A DNA stretch of 64,000 nt, from the NCBI GenBank assembly GCA_026214975.1, contig JAOBSW010000758.1, positions 1 to 64,000 on the forward strand, read 5' to 3'. This document shows, in pieces, positions 45,631-57,300 of this stretch (position 1 is the stretch's first letter; each line of letters begins with the position of its first letter). This DNA is from Gentiana macrophylla. Its lineage: Eukaryota; Streptophyta; Magnoliopsida; Gentianales; Gentianaceae. The translations under genes were made by a program, and so were the position numbers. The notes beneath the pieces are model-generated. The model had not been told where the DNA came from and made no database searches. It worked only from the letters and a program-made list of their open reading frames with translations.

Positions 45631-47820
45631 ATTTTATTCGCTTTCCACTATTACCTTTAGATCATTTAACACACTTTTCACAAATGTAACTTCGACCGCT
45701 CATGACTTCCCACTGTAATCCAAAGAATCAAATGCAACTTCATTCAATCCATCCTGCTTTTGCGATAATCCATCGTATTTAATCCATCAATTCATCAATG
45801 CTCGATTTTATTCGATGAGCAGCATTCGTTTTGCGAGCATGCAAAGATTCGCCGCTCATGATTCAATTTCGCTGCTATTGCTGTGCTGGTTTCACCCAAC
45901 TCAGCCTGGCAACCCAAGCGTTTGGATCGTATTTGTGTTGATAACTCATTCTTCATTTTCCGGCAATATCTACCATTTGCTAGTTAGTTTACATTTATTA
46001 TGCATCATTGTCAAAATTGGATCTTTAATTTGATGTTTTCTCGATTCTAATTTATCGATTACAGTGAGGAGTACTTGTATTCTGATGTTTTTATATTTGT
46101 TCAAATAATCCTTGTTCCGGCTATATGATCATTGCTTTGGAACATCGTAGGATATTTATTTTAATTTTTGATACCAAGAGTTTTTCAACATGTGTTTACG
46201 CAGTTGAATCAAATAGCTTAATTTATATTAATTATTTCTCAGAAGTGATATATTATTGATGTTCCTCTATTTCCTCGTGATTTAGTGAGTATGATCATTG
46301 TTTCTGAATATATGATCATTATGTTGGAATTGTTATCACGCATATTACTAGGGTACTTCTTGATTTAAATAGTAGATCTGTTAGTTTTATGTTAAGTGAT
46401 TGTAGTTCCGCGGAATTTACCTATTACGAATCCGTGGATTGTATTCTAATCAGAGATGTTAGTGTCGCTGAGTGTTTATTGAGCTGTTTTTAATGCAAGT
46501 GGATACTGTTTCATTTATTGATATTCATTGTTAGCATTGCTTGGCCCGTTGTTTTATGCATTGATGTTTTTATGTGATTTATCCCCATTTTTGCATAAGA
46601 TAGTGATATATGCCGCTGTTGGGCCGTGGATCTTCTAATAAAATGTATTAAAATTCTGGATTTACGCAAAGTGACTTCTCGCTAAGTAGGCCAGAGATAT
46701 AAAGTTTTTGTACCGATATATTAAAGTTATTGAATTAGGTAATCAGACAACAAGAATGTAATTGTTTTCAACATTATTTTGTAAAGTGATTGTAGTGTAA
46801 TTTGAGTTGGAATTGTTATTCATTGGTTGTGTTCAATGCATTGAGTCATATTAGTTACGCAGTTGACATGTAGCTATGCAAAGGATACGTAAAGGCCAGG
46901 GACATGTAATTAGTTATGTAAAGGATCGTGTTCTTTTTCTTACATGTATTCATATTTTGTTTGGTTTTTAATTGTTTCCAGATTACACAAGATTCTTATA
47001 CGCCCTACAGTTAAGAGACATGTGTCATGACATTACACCCACTACTAGCCTTTCAAGTCTATTGTTGATAGAATTTCAAATCTGATTGATTCTTTTCGTT
47101 GACTTATGTATTAGCTTTTATTACTTGGCTGATAATCCAAGTGTCTCTTAAGTCAGTGATGATGATGTTCGTGCCATGATTTGTGTTCTTTGGATCTTAT
47201 AAAGGCAAGCCGCGCTAACGTGGTTGTAGTGTAACGGTTTGTGGGTTACGCATAAATGCTACAATGGTGGTAAAGCCGTATTTGGAGTGGAGGGATAATG
47301 TTGATGATAGCAGTTTGTCTTTTATCATCTTGTACATCTTCCAAAGATAGTAATCGGTCAACTTCTGGTTAGGATTAAAAGATTAATCAGGGAAGGTCAG
47401 CGTTTTGTTGAGCAAAGCCAGTAATTTGTGGATTGCTTGGCGAGAAGTGTCTATAGAAGCCTGGTTTTAAATGCACGTGTACACAAAATAGAATGATAAT
47501 AATAAGATTTATGCATGCGTGCAGCGAGAAGAAGGATAAAGTAAGCTATCCTTTGGGAATATTAGGTGGCTTCCAAAACGGAAATCAAATGGATTCTTTT
47601 ATGTAAATTTGTTGTGCAATGTTCTATGCGTTGGTATTTTTATCTTCGGTATCTTTTGGTCGCAGACTGCGTCCTCACGACCACGGGATCTTCTAACCAA
47701 GTTGATTGTTTCTAAGGTTTGTGATGATCCAAGTTGATACACAATGTGATTTCGCGACTTGCGGCGACCGAGCGATTATAGGAGTCCGTACCTTAACATG
47801 ATGTTGCTTGGTGTACTTTG
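45631..47820 (+). other. Left part of the MULE, no clear coding
   Basis: AT-rich DNA, stops in all frames. An open frame of 72 codons at 45815-46033 has hydrophobic content but no recognisable domain. GCAGTTGACATGTAG followed by ATGCAAAGGATACG at 46858-46890 is the first of a family of repeated words. The MuDR N-terminal domain would be expected around 47100-47800; I see no firm match. Confidence 0.45.
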
Positions 47821-49520
47821 TTAAGAGCTAGGGATTCGCATATGGTAGATGTTGAAAAACTTTCATTCAAAAGAATACTGTGTTATGTTGCTGAGTGTTC
47901 ATGAAGCGAACTCCACAGTTACATTGTATTTTTTGAAGTGCAACCTGAATCTACGGCGATTTTCATCGGATGTTTAATATGTTTGATGCTTGTATTAGGT
48001 AGGTTTCAGTATTGTCGCATCAATCAAATGCTTTCTTGATGGGGCACATTTGAAATTTGATATGAATGGTCATTTGTTAGGTATGGCCCAGGAAGGATGG
48101 TGAGAATGGTATGTTTTATTCTGATTACAATTTATTTTTTGAGTGTTGATAGCGATTTTCCCGCACAGGATGGGATTTATCTCTTGCAGTGACATACGAT
48201 TTGAGTGTAGTGACACTTGTTTTTAATCTGATTTTGTTTGTTTTGTCTTTGTTTTTTCACAGGTGAGATTGGGAATCTATGACCCACTTGTTTTTTCAGC
48301 TCCTCGTGTTAAGCGTCCTTCCATTTTATTTGTGCTTTTTTATGATGATTGTGTTTTGCACACTCTACCTTTGGTAGTTTTGATTCTTTGCGGTGACTTC
48401 GTTTACTGTTAATTTTGAGTGACATTGTTTTTGAAATTCTTGGCAGGAATATATCCTACAATGTTATCTTGTTGTTGATTTAAAGATTTTCATAATTGGA
48501 AATAGTTCTGTTGTATTTGGAAAGGATTTACTTATACCAATCGTCACAAATTACGTTCATGACAAAGATAGAATACTGATTATTGGATGCACATCGGAGT
48601 GTTTCTCGATGCATTCCATTCTCATTGCATTTACTACCTGAAGTTGAATCAAGACTTGTTTTAGTGTTAAATCTATGGGAGAAAGCTATGAGCATTGAGA
48701 ACGGTTAATTTGCCTTACAATTGTGCTTATGCTCCGAGTGTTAAAGAGTATCGATATACATGGATGATTTCTTACTTAGGTGCGAGCTCGCGTTGGCGTT
48801 CTTTGAGAATTTATATCTCTGGAGAATTTACGGGCTAATGCTTATTTTAAAGGTTGTCGATACGGTCATATAGGGCCTTCTTTGGTGAATCTTTTAATTC
48901 ATGGGTATTTAAGGAGCAGGCACCTTCATTGTATTGACAATGCTTGATGGTATTACGATTGTTTAATGACAAGATTATTGTAGATGTAGCGTCACGATCA
49001 AACGTCGTTCAAGTCTTTGATATGTCCAAAAGGTTGATGCTATTTTATATAGTCGATGGATTCCGGGAGAGGCTTTAGGGTTGCTAGTTACTACTTATTA
49101 TAGGTATGAAGTTTTTCCACCTCCTCTCCAGCAAGTGCTGATTGGATAAATGCGTGCTTGCTCGTGCATCGAGTGGCGTAGAATGGCCATCCATGTGTTC
49201 ATGGATTTGGCTGTGTCATTGGGGACTCACCGGTTTTCCAAGTTAACGACTATGTTGATCCTTGTTTTTGACAAGGTCTTATGTTGGTTCATACAGAGTT
49301 GCAATAAATCGACCTCTGGTCCCTTCAAGAACAATTTCAAGATGTTGCTGCGGCTTGGTCCGCTGCTAAAAGCATTTTGGTAGGCCACCGTCATGGCGAT
49401 TCGATCTAAATGTTGAGTCGTCCAAACGTGTTATCCAATGTGGTAAATGTCATCGAGCTTGGGTATCATAATAAGAAGACATGCCATGCTCCTGCCTTTA
49501 TAGTTAATGAATGTTTTTAA
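47821..49520 (+). pseudogene. MULE transposase (MuDR type), degenerate
   Basis: The protein cuts and joins transposon ends with an RNase H-like DDE core. Motifs appear in family order across frames: HRMFNMFDACIR (47965-48000) and CFLDGAHLKFDMNGHLLG (48028-48081) with the first catalytic Asp. DAFHSHCIYYLKLN (48608-48649) covers the conserved CxxH-like part. YFKGCRYGHI (48843-48872), ESFNSWVFKE (48887-48916) and RLFNDK (48957-48975) mark the end of the core. A SWIM finger follows, CSCIEW near 49158-49175 with PCVHG near 49190-49204. A CCHC knuckle beginning CGKC (49439-49450) and ending KKTC (49473-49484) closes it. Stops, frameshifts and probably introns interrupt it. Not functional as written. 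Confidence 0.8.
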
Positions 49521-50796
49521 GCATTGAGATAGAGTTTGTTACATCATGGTTTCGACCATTTATTTTCTATTTCCCCAAATGCAAAGATGATATTGTGTCC
49601 ACTGCATTAGTATGGTCGTTATCAGATTACTCAGAATGCACTGATGATATTAAGTTTTTGTTGCTAAATCTTTATTATTTGTAAACCTTTTTATTTCCTA
49701 TATATTTTGGTATTGGTATGTTTTTTATTTCTATCAAACGACGATGAACTTATTTGGTGAATGGGAGTCCTTAGTGTCAATTTATAGTCATGTTTATGCA
49801 TTTGATTACTTTATTGACTGGTTTGTTGTATTTAATGGATCGAAACAGCTGATTATTTAATGTTATCATATTTGTATTTGTTTTTGTCATCCATATGTTA
49901 GGTTGACATCGGTAGTTTTGTATTTGTTTTGTGCATACATTGGGAAATGATCTGTATTATGGGCCTTCGTGATGAGAGTGTCACCCAGTTAAGTGGCTTA
50001 ACCTTTCAGTTTTGTTGTTGTTGTATTCAAATGAATAAAGATGATGTACTTAATGACATGCAAATTTGCATTGGTTTTTATCCCCATATATTATTGATAT
50101 GTATCTTGTATTTATTTTGTGAATATATTGAGATGATTGTGTATATTTATGCAGTTGACATGTATTGAGATGTATTCCATTTTTAATTCATTGATCTCGG
50201 TAATGTGTTTAATGGAATTACATTATTATGTACATAAATTGTTAACAATCAATGCACAAAAATAAGACAAATTTACAAAAACATGAACGTATCAAATATT
50301 TCCAATTTGTCAAATTGCTACGTATATCCAAATTGAACCATCAAACCACAAACTAAAACTAGTTTAACTCAGCTTATGGATTCATCACCACACTTGTCAT
50401 ATTGCATTTTGTGATTGATATCATTCAAATACTTTACGCAAAGGATTGACCATGAATATACCAAGTGTATAGTAGACTAGTTTGTATTATTTAAAATTCT
50501 AGTTAAGCAACCATTTTAGTGTTTTATTGTAAATTCACATTGCTTAATAGATTGACTTTAAACTCATTCCACTTGAGTCACGCCAACTTGTTTGATCATC
50601 CAGATGTGGTTGAATTGTGAGATTTCGTCTTTAGTTTCTACATGTCATATATCAAGTAAAGAGGCACGGTATCTGCTATTATATTCTCAATGATTCATGT
50701 ATTATTGTGTATGTTTTGTTATGGTCATTATGTTGCATTAATTGCATTCATACTTACGCTTGATTAGACTTTTAATAGTGTAGCTTTTGAACCTTT
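49521..50796 (+). other. MULE interior, AT-rich, no gene seen
   Basis: Stops in all frames; the longest open stretch (49929-50168) has no recognisable domain. GCAGTTGACATG (50151-50162) and GCAAAGGA (50439-50446) repeat words seen elsewhere in the element. Confidence 0.5.
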
Positions 50797-51200
50797 TCAC
50801 TTTTGTTGATATGCTTTGTTGCCTGGATTCTTAAAGTCTTGTTGGTGGAGGGATTTCAAAATAATCAGACTGCAAATAAGAGAAGTTTGTGTTGAATGTT
50901 TTTTTGGAAACATATTTACAAGAAAGCATGTTGAGATGATCGCATTGTGTAATATGTCATTGATAAATCGACTATCCTTGCATTCTTTTGATGAAATGTC
51001 TACGTCTTGCCGCTTCCCACCGGTGCTTGAATAAACATTTTCAGTGTTGGTTCTCCTAATTTGTATGTTAGTAGTACCCGGTGGTATGGCCTTGACTCTT
51101 CTCCCATACAAGAGCCAAGGGAATGAAACTTTATGTCGCCCTTATATGCTTTCCACCATTCTTTCCAATTGTTCATTTGATAACTTTTTGTCACGCTCAA
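50797..51200 (-). pseudogene. Minus-strand coding-like remnant in the MULE
   Basis: Two overlapping minus-strand frames are open: 51111-50797 (104 codons, with RRVKAIPPGT) and 51200-51000 (66 codons, with NNWKEWWKAYKG). Upstream context suggests a longer decayed protein in several frames. I recognise no family. An apparent P-loop-like GSGKT lies at the very end of one frame, directly before the stop, and is not credible as a nucleotide site. Confidence 0.3.
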
Positions 51201-52041
51201 GATTTCTTGGTATAGCCTGGTTTCGCGTATTGATCGATTACGAATGTAATCTTAAATTTATTTATTCAAATTAATTTGTATGCGTACCCATGTCAGCCAG
51301 AGAATATTTGGTAGTTAGGTTTAATTCATACGTACACTTTTTAAGAGCTCAGCTAACCCTTCAACCAATTGGCTTCAAATTTCATTATAGTAAGTTAGTT
51401 TATTTATTTACCGTTGGTGAACATCAAAAGCAATATGTTTTTTCCTGTATATGTATTTACCATTTGTTGTCATGCTAGATATTCATGTCAACTAATGCAG
51501 TTGACACCAAAGATGCATTGATGTGAATATGCCGTGATGTAGATTGCAAAGGACAATACTATGGAGTGAGTAGAAGATGCAAGGATGCTAGATTTACCGA
51601 TTAAATCTATGTACAAGTCATTTAGAACTCCATTATTGAGTTGAATGGTGACTATGGGTAATCACCTAAATATCTTTGCCGGACTATACCCCTACAATAA
51701 TAGTATGTTGTTAGTATTCTATATATCAAGAATCTTATGTTTAATGATGTTGTTTAGTAAGTTGTAACGAATTTTCCTTCCTTATCGCTGACTTCTCGAA
51801 TTTTTTGAATACTTCGGAACAATGTGTGGTCCAAGTGAAGTATTCATCTTTGTTGCCTTTGATTATGATTTTTCCGTGAAACTCTGGATTCAAGTCGGAG
51901 TATTGAAGTATTCTTGTTTTTGCTTGTTTTGCTTTCTTTTCTGCTTTTGGGTACCGAAAATCGGGATCCTCATTCTTTAGTCTTTCTTTGCATTTTTCTT
52001 CACTCCCCTTTCAATTGTAGAAATCTGGGGTGACTTGATGC

Positions 52042-52486
52042 CTATCCTTCCGTGTTCTTGTTGTTTACCAGGGTGACTTGTTGAATATCGGCGTGTTCTT
52101 CATTGTAGATTTTTGTGTCACTTTGATTTAGTAGCAAGAGAGAATCATATTCCATCCTGGAGTTGTTGGATTTTGTTTTCCATTTCTTGAATTTTAGCTT
52201 CCTATCTCTCGGTGATTTTCTTTCAACCTTCATTGCTCTTTCTTATATTGAAGACCGGTTTCAAATCCCCTATTGTTGTTTCACAAACAATTCTTTTCCT
52301 CGCGGTGCTTTTCACTACTTCAAGTCCGTCAATTAATCTCCGTTTTTTCTCTTGCTCTTGTAACATAGCGACCATGTTTTTCTCATTTGTTCTCCCCTGC
52401 TTCATTGTGAAATGTCTAACAATGTTTTGTGTACTCATCTTTCTTTTTTTTATTGTCTTTGGTCGCATTAATTGTAGACAGAGCAA
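52042..52486 (-). pseudogene. Minus-strand charged coiled-coil-like remnant
   Basis: Minus-strand frames 52486-52223 (87 codons; TMKQGRTNEKNMVAMLQEQ then EKKRRLIDGLEVV) and 52233-52042 (63 codons; KLKFKKWKTKSNN) adjoin end to end. Both are Lys/Glu-rich, as in a nuclear coiled-coil protein. With the acidic repeats to the right (53424-53830) they may form one minus-strand gene of the transposon. Family unknown. Confidence 0.4.
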
Positions 52487-53423
52487 TCTTCATCTTATCA
52501 TTCAATTCCGATACTTACTGTAACTCCACCTCTGCTCTCTCGAGACTAATCACATCTAAAGTGTCTCATTCACTTGCCTAGGATTGTGCTTCAAGTCGAT
52601 TGTTTTTGTTCAAGATTTACTCTTCTACCTTCTTCATGCCTTTCCATTTTTTGAACTTAAGCTTACATTGTCATGCTCTAGCTCTTGAATTCTCTTCTTC
52701 ATCAACTAAAGCATTTGCTTCATCGGTCTTCGATTTTTCTCGTAAATATATTTAATATATATTATTTATTTCATCAATGAAGTTGCATGTTAGTATGATG
52801 GTTTTTGTTTATTTGGAGTGACATCATTTGATGCAGGTGACATCTGATCTTTGATGAGAATGATAGTAGTTTGTATTACTCGTTACCATGTGTATTTGCT
52901 CTGGTTCTTCAATTTTATGCCATGCGCCAATTCTTTTGACAAGAATTTGTTTTGCTCATCATTTCTTCCAATTGGATCGTACGACGTCCTCGCACAAGTT
53001 TGTTAAGTAGTTTCAAATTCTCGATATTCATTTATAATATCATGGACTCATCTTTGCATAAAAAAATTGAATGAGTAGTTGTACTTGTGGTGGTGATGGT
53101 GTTGGTGTTAGTAATCCGAATGAAGGAGTGCTTTCCAAACTTATCTCTGAGACCTGTTGGGTGTTGTTGAGGAACTTGATGTTGTTCTTGTATCACTTCA
53201 TTGTTTTTTTATTGCTTCAATTCCTGTTGCTTGTCATCTCCCTTCCAGTATTCCTCTACTCTGTTGACCTTTCCACATTGTTTCCTTCTTACACTTTCTG
53301 GTGTCCCTCGTTCCCCTTCACCCTCTCTCTGGCATTTCTTCAAATGGGTTTCAGGTGTTCTCGTTTACTCAGGCTCCCGAGCTATTTCCATTATCTGCGG
53401 CCTGTTTTAAATCCCATTCGTCT

Positions 53424-53830
53424 TGGGACTCTCATTTCATTGCAACGCATCATCTTCCTCTAGATTCAGGGCTGATTTCCCTTTCGATCTCCTTCCCGGT
53501 GTCCTACATTTTCTTCTGCACTTCCCGTCATTTCCATCATCTGGCTTCACTGGTGTTAGTCATTATGTTCGGACTCCTGTCATTTCCATCGCTTGCATAT
53601 CATCTTCTCTGGAATTCAGTTGATTTCCTTCATCACCTTCCCGGTGTTCCCCTCATATTTTTCATCACATGAAGTCATTTCCATAAATACCTTCTTTAGT
53701 GTGCGTCATTCTCTTGGCACTCCTGGTCATTTCCATACGCTTACGATACGATCTTCTCCAGATTCCAGCTTGATTTTTCTTAGTCGCCACATGTCACGGC
53801 TTTCATCATCCGTGTTTCCTTGTCTCTAGC
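53424..53830 (-). repeat. Three ~146-bp tandem repeats, open on the minus strand
   Basis: Units start near 53424, 53571 and 53716. Each reads, on the plus strand, GGACTC then TCATTTC, a GCAT/CGAT-CATCTTCTC block, ATTCAG and TGATTTCC. On the minus strand the middle unit reads EHREGDEGNQLNSREDDMQA, and its neighbours give related acidic text broken by shifts. The region 53071-53420 contains further weak copies. A spacing near 147 (49 codons) suits a protein repeat. Confidence 0.6.
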
Positions 53831-54784
53831 TCCATTTTCTACCCTCTCCCAAGCTTGGTATCAAGAAGACCTTTCACGGTCAACGTAGGAATTAGGCTTC
53901 TTTAGGATTGAACTATTTATCGTTTTGCAATACCTGCGTATTGATTATGTTGGCACGTTGATGCATTACTGTGCATTCACATGGGTATAATGAGTGTAGT
54001 GACATACAAAGATTTCTAGTAGCAAGTAATCTTTCAGCTTGGTACAAAAACAAGTGCATTACTAATGCGATGGCGCTAAAAAAATTTAGTGTCCTGTAAT
54101 CACTCAACTTATTGTACAAAAAAGCACAAGATTACTAATGCAATGACATCATTAAAAATGCGGTGACATGCCTTAATATTGCACAATGCCATGTAGAAAG
54201 ACTTGTAGAAGGCATGTATTAAAAAAACTAAATTTAAAGCTACGCGGTGACAAGCTGACAATTGTGCGGTGAAATGCAATAATTAAGAATGTTTATTCAT
54301 TAGGCGTACGGATAGCTATTGATCATTATATGCTTAATGTGACTTATGATTATTTACTCCGATGCTCTCCCGTGTTTTGTAGTTTCCTTTTGGATTTAGA
54401 ATACTTTGTACATCTCTCAAGTTCCCTTTTGTCATCCTTGGAATTCTCTGATTGAGATACTCTGTTTTCCACCTTCAACTCTTTTTGTTTTCCTCTGCTT
54501 TTACCTGACGTCTCAGATTACAGCATGTGTGCTCTGAGTAACTTGATGCATTAATACATACCATTACACACGAACTTCACTTGTAATGCGGTGATATGAT
54601 TTTGTATGCATCATTTATAATGTAAATACATTTATATTAAAAATGTTCAAATTAGTAGCATACCGGGAGAGAACACAAAGGCAGTAAATAACAATATCTT
54701 TGCATTTGTCCGTTTAGCTTGAGTTCATTTTAGAAGTTCTTTGAGTATGTGAGATTTACCAATCATATGAACTTCTAATCTGAA

Positions 54785-55407
54785 TCAAGTCATCCACATA
54801 ATAAAGGAACCCCCATGATATGTCTTTGGCCGTATATGGCAAACAACAGCATTGGCTAATAGTGGTAGCATAAGTAACTTTACCGTATTTCTATTGATGT
54901 TGAATCCTTTTCCTTTATCATAGCCATTTATTATTTCTTTGACAACACTTACCTTGGATTCTCCTGACATAAAATATCCTTGATTTAACGGATAATACTC
55001 GTGGATGGGTTTGTGGTCATATCTCCAACCTCTCGTCTTTCCATCTTCTATACCAAAGATTAGGCTTTACATCATTTCTCTAGTTGGCATATGACGGTGC
55101 TTCTTCAATCTCAAGTATGCTTTGCCTTTGTTGTATATATTTACGCATGTCATCCAAAGACGCTATTTTTCTTTTCTCCAATATGACCTTTCCTTAGCAC
55201 CCCAGATACTCCTAAATATATAACAAGACGGTGTTTCCAATCCATCAATTTTTCATGTTCTTTTGTGATTTTTCCTACATATCCTTGAATATACAACGCT
55301 ATCTTTGTTAAGTGTCGATCTATATTGTTCTGCTTGTTACGTAAACATGTGCAAAAATACGGTAGTTGCTTCCATTCTCGTGGACATACAAGTAATTGTA
55401 GTTTCAA
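54785..55407 (-). pseudogene. Minus-strand coding-like remnants at the right of the MULE
   Basis: Minus-strand frames 55407-55150 (85 codons; PREWKQLPYFCTCLRNKQNN, then LVIYLGVSGVLRKG) and 54970-54785 (61 codons; VVKEIINGYDKGKGFNINRN) lie in tandem. Codon content looks protein-like, but I recognise no domain. They lie upstream, in minus-strand sense, of the acidic repeats and could be the N-terminal part of the same gene. A Ulp1-type protease, carried by some plant MULEs, was looked for and not seen. Confidence 0.35.
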
Positions 55408-56636
55408 CGTAAAGACTAATTGGTACGATACTTTAATTTACTTGAATTTCTTTGACATACAAGTATTTGTAGTTTACGATGTAAGACTAATGGACTAGAC
55501 ATTAAATTTTAATGTTATTAGTGCATTGATACGATATTTTCAGATGTTGTGATTGTATGTTGACATGTTACATGCTGAACATTATTAATGTACTTGTATA
55601 TTATGAAATGCAAAGGATACTTATATTTTCAATCGTGTGAACGGTGTCACGCTTGTGGCTGTTTCAAGTTTATAATTGATTGCTTATCAAAGTTTTTATA
55701 CATATAGCTATAATGTAAAGCTTCACTCATTATGTAGCTGGTAATACGCCATTTTCATTTATGTAAATGCGGTGAAATTATATTTTCAATGTTATATTCG
55801 CGGTGACATTACATCATTATGCAAAGGACATTATCTACTATGCAAAGGATACTATATTTTAACTGACATTTATAGCAACAGGAGATTTAAATGAACTACT
55901 GCAAACCACTTAAAGCTTGATGATCCCCAGGTGACGCAGTCTCTTGTACATGAATAAACTAACCGAAATTTGTTCAAAAATCAAGTGACTGTACATATTT
56001 CATTATCAAAAGCGTATAATTTTCTTTCTTTGAGAATTTCAAGCACAATTTCAATCCCTCGATTTTGTTATAATTTAGTGACATGTAATCATTGACTATT
56101 GTCAGGCCACAGCCAATGATTTTCCTAGCACCCGCATTTCAAGTTTGCACAAAAAAATGATGTTTTCTTCTACATCTACATTTCGATTTTTCTATCGTTG
56201 ATATTCGATCATACCGTATACTTACTTATTTTTCTTCGATTTTGATGCTTTGCGGTCTCTTTATCGGCCTAAATCACTTGTTTTCCCTGCGCCATCATCC
56301 CGCTTCATTTATTGCCGTCCAACGCCCTTAATGCGATTCTTTCTCTCTTACGGCTCGCCACTTTACGTCTTCTTACATGGTTTTTCCTTGATTTAATTGC
56401 GGATTTAGCTTCGACTTAGCTTTAACTTTACTTGAATTTGGGTGTTTGTATTATTTCTCAGTTAAAGCTATAATTTTTCAGTATATAAGCGGTTTCAACT
56501 TTTTTATATTGGTTCATATTCGTAACTCCTCTTTTGTTCGTTAATAAAAATATTTTTGTCTATGTAGTAATTCTGTAAACTTATAAATAAATAAGTTTCC
56601 TTAGTGTCCTATTTACCACTATTAAGTCCAAAATAT

Positions 56637-57300
56637 GTCCTTTTGGACCATCGCCCTAAAATGAAATAAGATTTAACGCTAATATGTAGAAATATAATCA
56701 TGATAGCACTTGGCAATTAATACTAATAATAAACAAAACTACAACACATTTATAGGCTAATAGATGATATGTAGAGTTTTATCTACAACCAATTTTGAGC
56801 CAATCTTTTTCATTATCTACGACACGCCTCCGCCCAATCCACGCCGGTAACCCAATGAACACGGCCAGTTGATTCAGAATAAGCAGATCTATTGTTTCCG
56901 CCAGCGTATTGCGTGTGACAACCTTCTCCATATCGATCGACAACAGCCTTCCACATTGACCTCTTTATTGCTTTGAATCACATGTGCATCGAGTCAATTT
57001 TGTTTAAAGAATCTTAGAAATAAATGATAGAGAGGAAGACATATTTGAATGGAAAATCATCCTTCGGAGAAATCGATACCCAGCCCAGAAAGAAGAGATA
57101 GTGAGAATAAATATTTAAGGGATTAACATGTCTTTTAGAGGGAATTGAAAGCATAAAAATAGAAGCAATTTATAGGTGAATAAAAATTCACGGTATGTGG
57201 TCACTCAGTTGATCAACACATGGTCGCAGGCAAAAATCTAATATAATAAATTGGGGCAAAACTTAATACAATAAATTTTTGAATGGAAGTTGTACCCGCT
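56637..57300. other. Unassigned stretch between MULE and copia LTR
   Basis: Mixed-composition DNA with a slightly GC-richer island at 56820-56960 in which two minus-strand frames are open together. The rest is AT-rich with stops in all frames. It may be pre-insertion DNA or part of an unrecognised element. Confidence 0.4.
56779..56931 (-). CDS. Short minus-strand ORF, 50 codons, unknown
   Basis: ATG at 56931 to TAA at 56779 encodes MEKVVTRNTLAETIDLLILN and 30 more residues, with a hydrophobic middle and a basic RRR near the end. An overlapping frame (MWKAVVDRYGEGCHTQYAGG and onwards) is open across the same island, so at most one is real. Short, no homologue recognised, surrounded by transposon DNA; it may be an exon remnant or chance. 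Confidence 0.2.
   Translation of the reverse strand: MEKVVTRNTLAETIDLLILNQLAVFIGLPAWIGRRRVVDNEKDWLKIGCR

Larger units (their letters stand above)
45547..56636 (+). mobile_element. Mutator-like (MULE/MuDR-type) transposon, decayed
   Basis: The middle of this stretch encodes a MULE transposase with SWIM and CCHC fingers (separate entry). Possible diverged terminal inverted repeats are 45547-45630 and, reversed, 56575-56636. Both show ATATTTTG, then GGACACT, then TTATTT-TTTATAAG in the same order. I could not find a 9-bp target duplication. Ends are therefore tentative; the transposase is not. Confidence 0.55.

Noticed and set aside
51000..51200. P-loop-like APVGSGKT on the minus strand
   Set aside because: It occurs at the last codons before a stop with no helicase or ATPase motifs; the frame is one of two overlapping ones.
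51950..53830. Plus-strand frames of 100-130 codons rich in Phe, Leu, Ser and Pro
   Set aside because: They look like membrane proteins but are antisense to an acidic, Lys/Glu-rich minus-strand reading, which produces such composition on the other strand.
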